Below are positions 58,293 through 64,000 of a stretch of 64,000 bases of DNA, in pieces (within the stretch, counting starts at the first letter, position 1; the number at the start of each line of letters is the position of its first letter). Under the pieces are notes generated by a model. It ran no database searches and was not told the origin of the DNA. It worked only from the letters and a program-made list of their open reading frames with translations. Both the position numbers and the translations under genes were made by a program. The stretch is from Amoeboaphelidium protococcarum (taxonomy: Eukaryota > Aphelidiomycota > Aphelidea): NCBI GenBank assembly GCA_023515745.1, contig JALECJ010000254.1, positions 372,001-436,000 on the forward strand. The letters are read 5' to 3'.

Positions 58293-59783
58293 TCATAGAC
58301 TAAACATCCTCACAAGAGAATATGAGCAGGCAAATGCAGCTACCAGAAGCACAGAGGACGTGACAAGGATAAAATCCGTTGATAGGGACACGTTAATCAG
58401 AAACAGAACAACGATAATATTCACAATTGTTCGAACTATAACCATCAGAGTTGTACGAATATCCTGATTAAAGTACTTGGTTCTGAGCAATGCCAGAGCT
58501 GGATAGCAGGCACCAAATGCAACGTTCAACACAGCAAACGACAGAAACACACTCCATGTTCTATTAAACAAGACAGGAATAGCCAGAGCTGAACAACCAA
58601 CTAAAGAACAAACTAGCAAGATTTGTAAATAATACAGTTAATCATATTGTTAAGCAGCTCCAGCAGCGGTTGTAGCAATCTAACGACGAGTCAGAAGAGA
58701 GAACATGGCATTCCCACACATGCGCGACACCATCATACACGCGTAGACAAGAGTGAATGGAATACTACTCTCATCTTTACTCAGAACAGGGCCGAATAGA
58801 AAAGCCCACACAATCTGCACAGATTCAAACATAACCATAATTAAACCAATACAGAGAATACGCTTGTCAAGTCTAAACAGATTGAGCGACTTGCTACAAG
58901 CAGTAAGTATAGATGATACACGGCGTCTGTTGTTGGTACTCCCACTTTCGCTCAACCCACGAAGAGTCAAAAGGGCAAATACAATCCATAAAAGACTGAA
59001 CAAGTACGGGATCTAATACCACTTGGTAGAGTCAACCAATTGATGAGAGATTACGCCAGCGAGAATTCCCAGTAAAGGTGTGTAGAATCCCATACTTATA
59101 AAAGTATCCGCCAATTGATAGAACGGTGATTTAGAATTCTAATACTCGGAAACCATCCATACCTCGTACACTGCTATAAAGAGGCTCATTGAGATTCCAT
59201 CAAATATTCTACCAATAACCAGGAGAGGAAACAGTGCAGATAGTTTCAAAAGCGTACTTGCACAAAACAAAATCACCTATAGATATGCCAACTGTTTGCG
59301 ATTGTATATATCTGCAATAATAGTCGCCAAACCACCAATGGATGCGCTACTTGCGTATACAATAATGAAGAGAAGACTAATTTACTTGATCGACAGACCA
59401 TACGATCTATATAAAGTATACAAGTATGGTTCCTGCAATAGAATGGCAAACTGCATAGACAGATAGATCCATAACAGAGACAACCTCCACCTCTAAAACA
59501 ACGCGTTTCCATTCTGTTGTACTTGCTGACTAGCTCTCCGTCTCAAAGAGGAAGTCTCATCAGTCTAACTACTCAAGTCATGCATAATGATATCGCCGTC
59601 TCCAAAAATCTCCAACTCATTCTTATCATCAGCGGTATTGGAACTCTCTCGCTCTTGTTATTAAGGATCAGATTATTAATTCTACTACTACTACTCTTGT
59701 AGCAAAATCTTTTACCATTTCCGCGCATAATAAGACAGATAGAAGCATACTAAGCACAACACTGTAAAAGATTCCCAAAACAT
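58293..59783 (-). CDS. MFS transporter, MFSD5/molybdate-anion transporter type
   Basis: One exon, 496 residues with about 12 hydrophobic segments. The first span (SFTVLCLVCFYLSYYA) is followed by a hydrophilic stretch rich in TAG glutamines (QEQQQQNQQSDPQQQ), an unusual insert before LSLLWIYLSMQFAILLQEPYLYTLYRSYGLS. The signature LYNRKQLAYL-like loop (ADIYNRKQL), GRIFDGISMSLFIAVYEVWMVSEY and YACMMVSRMCGNAMFS match the MFSD5 family, whose algal and animal members carry molybdate. A substrate is not proven here. The four consecutive TAG codons near 59700 look like a microsatellite in DNA but encode poly-Gln. Confidence 0.85.
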
Positions 59784-61681
59784 ATTCTAATATTGTTAAA
59801 TTAAATTGCTGTTGAATAATGATGAGCTTAACACAAAAATCAACCAATTTACCACTGTCGTCTCACTGTGGAATAAGCTTACAGCTTTGAGTTACGAGAA
59901 AATAAAGCGCTCACTAAACGCGAGAGAAACTTGAATTTAAACAAAGGTATCTTGTAACATTACTAGCCAAACAATGCACTTTGGTGTACAGTATATCAAT
60001 ATTTATATGGGGTCATTATTCAGTGTTAGCGCTTCTACAATAGATGATGCACCCTCACTAATTTAGTATCATTATGGTATTGCACTATTTGTGTGTACGC
60101 CGTACGTGAAAGACTGGAATCGGGTAACAAAAAGTAGCTCCTTGTCAGTTGCACATAACTCTGTATGAATTGATTATCGTGGATTGTGAGTGACAAGGGA
60201 ATAAAATAGCTATACAATCCTCTTAATCAGATTACGTCAGCACGTTGCCATAGGAATCCCGAAACTCGCGCCTTCTTTTTCTGAAACGGTTTGAGAACAT
60301 TTTAGAAATCATGTGGGTTAAGCGATCACTCGTACACTTTAAAAAAGCTCCGGCGATCTTTTCATCGGGGTACCCACATATCCCCGTAGTAGCGACTGCA
60401 ATCTTCGAACTGTCTCAACGACGTAATAAAGCCCATAACTCAACCTGATATTACAACTGGACACCATCACCTTAGCCTTGATCAATTTAGCCTGACACCA
60501 TGCTTAAACTCATTGCACAAGCCTTTCAACATCTGCAGTACCAATGAGCGCCTCCATAGCAGTACTAAGCACGGCAGCCATCTCCCATTTACCCAATAAA
60601 ACGCAAAGACAATCACAGAGTAATGCAACAATAATGACTAGCAAACAGAAAACTTCTTGATATAGCGACCAAACATTGCAATTAGCGCGATATTATTTCA
60701 GCAAGATATGCACCCAGACATCACACATTGCAAGCAAATAATCTACTCCGCCAAGTCAACTGCAACCAATGTTACTCCCCCTTGATAAACTCCGTGACAT
60801 TACAATGCAAGCTCAGACATTAACGCGATAATCTATAAAATGACCAGCGCCAAGACTGCAACAGTTTCAATAGGGACCCATATAAATGCAACTTTCTATT
60901 ATTCAACAATATCACAATCCCTGCAATTTCTTATCAAGAAGAGAAGTAAGGCGTCAACTTGCATCATTTTAACAGGGAATGATTCGATCACTAACACCAT
61001 CGTATCAGACCACGTCACGATGCGTCATTGATATCCGAGTTTCTGATTTACTCTGAACACTGATAGCAATCGGAAGTATCGTCTAGTCTAGAATCTTCAC
61101 TTAGCAGGAACGGGACAGCTCACGTTCTTTGACTTGCATACATAATCAGTCAAATAATGGTACAGATGTAGAATCAGAGCAATCAATGCCAGTGACATTA
61201 TAGTGACGCGACAAGTCATTTATTAGAGCGATTGCAACGTTGATAATCAGCAGCATAAAAATCAATCAAGGTGGGCTATTCGTTAAGGAAAAGAAATGGG
61301 CTCACAGAGAATGTTTTCGATTTAAGATTAGTTTTAAAGGAACCATATGTTGAGCTGAAACCGTATTGACGCGTTTTAGTCACTCACTCGCTCTCATTAT
61401 TACACGTGATTAGAAACAACTGTAAATATACTTGTAATATCTCATATTCCACTTCACTCTCTTATATTCACTTTAATACCGTACCTATATACTGTAACGC
61501 TACATATCATATCAAAAAACTTGTGAAACAAGCCGCCCATCATTTAGTGAACGAAGACAAAATTTTCAAAAAAACTTTCAAGTGCACGAACAAGAGATCG
61601 ACCCTCTCTTCTTTCCGCTTTCGACTTAAGTTGCTTGACACGTAATACTTAAAGTACTATACAGAAGAATTAGTTGTCTGA
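59784..61681. other. long gene-poor region, possibly with decayed minus-strand gene(s)
   Basis: 1.9 kb without a convincing gene. On the minus strand, a 100-codon frame from about 60990 (MVLVIESFPVKMMQVDALLL...) and a frame with a membrane-span-like segment around 60640 (CLLVIIVALLCDCLCVLLG) read like protein but are broken by TGA and frame changes. Since only TGA stops, frames of this length occur by chance. Segment 60975-61029 resembles 40084-40139. Confidence 0.4.
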
Positions 61682-63562
61682 ATGATTGTGGAGCATATTA
61701 CTGCAACCTCGTAAACTTCTCGATTTGCAGAGACAGATTATGGTATTGATTTGAAGGGCGTCCAGATTGCTGTGGGTGAGAGAATTTTGCTGCAGGATGC
61801 TCACCTCCAATTGAATGCTGGCGTTCATTACGGTCTACTTGGACGTAATGGAGTTGGTAAATCGATATTGTTAAAGTGCCTGGCTTCTGGTATTCTATTG
61901 AGTCCTAATGTTCGTGATTAGATGCGCATTATGATGATTAGTTAGACTCTAGATTCTGACGATAATGATGAAGCAGTTAATCAGTCAGATTCTAATAGCA
62001 TCACCGTTCAGGAAGAGATGTTGAAAACTCCGTTCGGCTGGGACTGGTCGGTGGATGAGAAGACGCGGTGGGAGCACTTGGCTGAGCTGCGATCCCGTGC
62101 CAGAGGTAAGGAGGCGAGATAGATGGCTGAGAAATTGGGTAACATGGCTCTGGATAGCAGCAAGACTGAACCGGAATTTCAACTGCTTGACGATTTAGAT
62201 CAGGTTGATCCGGCCAAGGTTAAGGAAGTGGCCAAGTCTCTGAAGATTACTGATGAAATGATGGAACGTCCGCTCAGCTCTTTATCAGGTGGTTGGAAGA
62301 TGCGAGTGCAGCTGGCTAAAGCGATCCTGTATCAGCCGGATGTGCTCCTTCTGGATGAGCCTACAAATCATCTTGATATTGCCGGTATAATTTGGTTATA
62401 GAAAGCTATCAGTAGCAAGTTGGCAGATATCACAATCCTCATGGTTAGTCATAATAGATCTTTTCTGAATGCGGTTGCGCAGAGAATTGTTGTATTCAAG
62501 AACAAATAACTGGAATATTACAAAGGGAATTATGATTAGTACATTGAAACTATTACTGATAAGGAGCTGTATGCAGAGCGATTGTAAGATCAGCTTGATC
62601 GTAAGAGAGCTGCTATGGAAAGCAGTATAAAGAAGAATGCCAGTGACGCAAAGAAGAGGGGAGATGACAAGAAAATGAAATAGGTCGCGTCGAGGAAGGT
62701 TAAATTGGAGGAGAGAACTGGTGTATTGAGGAACGAGAAAGGTCATAGGTTTAAATTGAATCGAGATAGAGTCGGTTATTTTGATCAAAAGCTGGGGGAG
62801 GTTGAGCACGAGCAGGATGAGCTCTCTCAGAGTAAATTAAAGTTCTCAATACCCACTCCTATTCTACCTAGATTTAATGGTCCATTGCTTGTGGTTGAAG
62901 ACGTTGGATTTGAACGTAAGGATTAGACAGGTAATCTATTGTTTAAGTTGGAGAGTATCACGTTCAATGTGGAGGCGGGATAGTGTGTTGCTATTTGTGG
63001 TGCGAATGGTCAAGGTAAATCTACTCTATTAAATCTTATTGCCAGTCAGTGGCATCCTAGCCGCGGAAGTATCAATGTGAGGAGTAATAAAGTTGGATAC
63101 TTTAAGCAGGATTACGTGAAGGATCTGGGCAGAGAGACGGATAATGCAGTGACTCGATTGTCTAAATAGTATCCAGAGATTAGTCAAATTTAATTACGGA
63201 ATCATCTAGGCTCTTTTGGTCTTGGCGCAAATGCTTTAGCTGTGGATGTACCAATAGGCAAACTTTCAGGAGGACAAAGAGTGGTGTATGCTTTTGCTGA
63301 ACTGACTCTGTCAAGTCCATCACTCCTCCTGCTTGATGAGCCAAACAGTCATCTTGATCTGGATGCTCTCGAAGCATTGTCTGAAAGTTTACAGAAATTT
63401 GAGGGTGGCATAGTTATCGTATCTCATGATGTATCCTTCATCCAGGAAGTGTCCACCCAGATCTTCTGGTTGTCTGAAGGCAAATTGGTGTAGATTGAAG
63501 GTGAAGAAATTGAAAAGTATGCCTCCGGATTAAAAGGCAAAAAGGGTAAGACTAAAAAGTGA
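61682..63562 (+). CDS. ABC-F ATPase (ARB1/ABCF2-like)
   Basis: One exon, 626 residues, two ABC domains and no membrane spans. Domain 1: Walker [15 protein letters not shown] (about residue 54), signature [18 protein letters not shown], Walker [14 protein letters not shown], and [14 protein letters not shown]. The inter-domain linker is charged. Domain 2: [15 protein letters not shown] (about 440), [49 protein letters not shown] proteins act on ribosomes; Arb1/ABCF2 assists biogenesis and GCN20/ABCF3 stress signalling. The short N-terminus argues for the Arb1/ABCF2 type over GCN20, but the assignment is tentative. The first domain holds an unusual insert ([20 protein letters not shown]...). 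The C-terminus is lysine-rich. Confidence 0.88.
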
Positions 63563-63803
63563 CATCCTTAACGCATTGCTATCAAGGCAGTTTACGCATG
63601 GTCAATAAATCGCTCACATATACTTTAGGTCCTTTATTAGCACGGCGTGTTAACACTAGTGTTTTTAGGAAGTAATCACGCATTATCGTAATGTCTATTG
63701 TTGTCACTTCAATCTGGATATTAGAACATTGAAAGGTAACTATATACTCAATAAATTTATTAGTTCTTGTCAATAAACATATTTTTGGTTGTCATCTCGA
63801 TAG

Positions 63804-64000
63804 TCATTACTATCCAAAGCGACGGTTGAATATCGACACATTACTTTGATATTAACCGTTCTATAACGCCAATGGATAGAGATGACTCTTCTTGGAAGCT
63901 TATTGCATTTTACTAGCAATCCAATGCGGAACATTTAAAGTCGCACGTTCAAAAGCATTCTAGTTTACTGTGCCGCCAGCGATTACCATATTCTTATCAA
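63804..64000 (-). CDS. C-terminal end of an unidentified protein, truncated by the window
   Basis: Minus-strand frame open from the window end to TGA at 63804-63806, 64 codons. It reads like protein (KNMVIAGGTVNQNAFERATL, VPHWIASKMQQASKKSHLYP, ALQNGQYQSNVSIFNRRFGQQ), with TAG/TAA glutamines at plausible places. No family recognised. As only UGA terminates, a frame this short could be chance. Confidence 0.35.

Noticed and set aside
60840..61028. 63-codon plus-strand frame at 60840
   Set aside because: No family likeness, and frames of this length are expected by chance when only TGA stops translation.

Overview
The window is about 64 kb of gene-dense nuclear DNA from a eukaryote that reads UAA and UAG as glutamine and stops only at UGA. 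Read that way, broken ORFs merge into full-length conserved proteins: profilin begins M-S-W-Q(TAA)-T-Y-V-D-Q(TAA), a 1643-residue glycogen debranching enzyme is one exon, and every complete protein-coding gene recognised here ends in TGA. The gene set looks fungal: an MDM31/MDM32-family mitochondrial protein, a ccg-9-type trehalose phosphorylase, a PhnP-like metallo-beta-lactamase of fungal type, Mo25/Hym1 and Sec9. Together with the code this suggests an early-diverging fungus or close relative; the exact lineage is inference.

Layout. 1-31.2 kb is ordinary housekeeping sequence: VPS33 C-terminus (+), glycogen debranching enzyme (-), F-box/LRR protein (-), TLC-domain protein (+), profilin (+), 5-aminolevulinate synthase (+), OPA3 (+), cyclin Y-like protein (+), asparagine synthetase (+), UPF2 (+), MDM31/32 (+), Mo25 (-), UBC13 (-), Sec9/SNAP-25 (-) and ribosomal P0 (-). 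31.3-40.7 kb is a mobile-element island: a 780-bp piggyBac-like non-autonomous element in TTAA sites, a gene for a large DDE-type transposase-like protein, two copies of a 97-bp unit carrying a perfect 15-bp hairpin, a 291-bp duplication beside the only N, and decayed sequence. 40.7-48 kb holds a PHD-finger protein, three proteins with signal peptides that I cannot identify, and the metallo-beta-lactamase. 48.7-64 kb is housekeeping again: trehalose phosphorylase, a coiled-coil protein with a dynein-adaptor-like CC1 motif, eIF5B, ERV46/ERGIC3, an MFSD5-type transporter, an ABC-F ATPase and the end of an unknown gene.

Introns are few and short (about 47-81 nt) and most end in GTGTAG. Neighbours are unrelated in pathway, as is usual for a compact fungal genome; carbohydrate storage (debranching enzyme, trehalose phosphorylase), the secretory pathway (VPS33, Sec9, ERV46), mitochondrial biogenesis (OPA3, MDM31/32, ALAS) and translation or mRNA quality control (P0, eIF5B, ABC-F, UPF2) are each represented. 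No tRNA, rRNA or CRISPR array was recognised.
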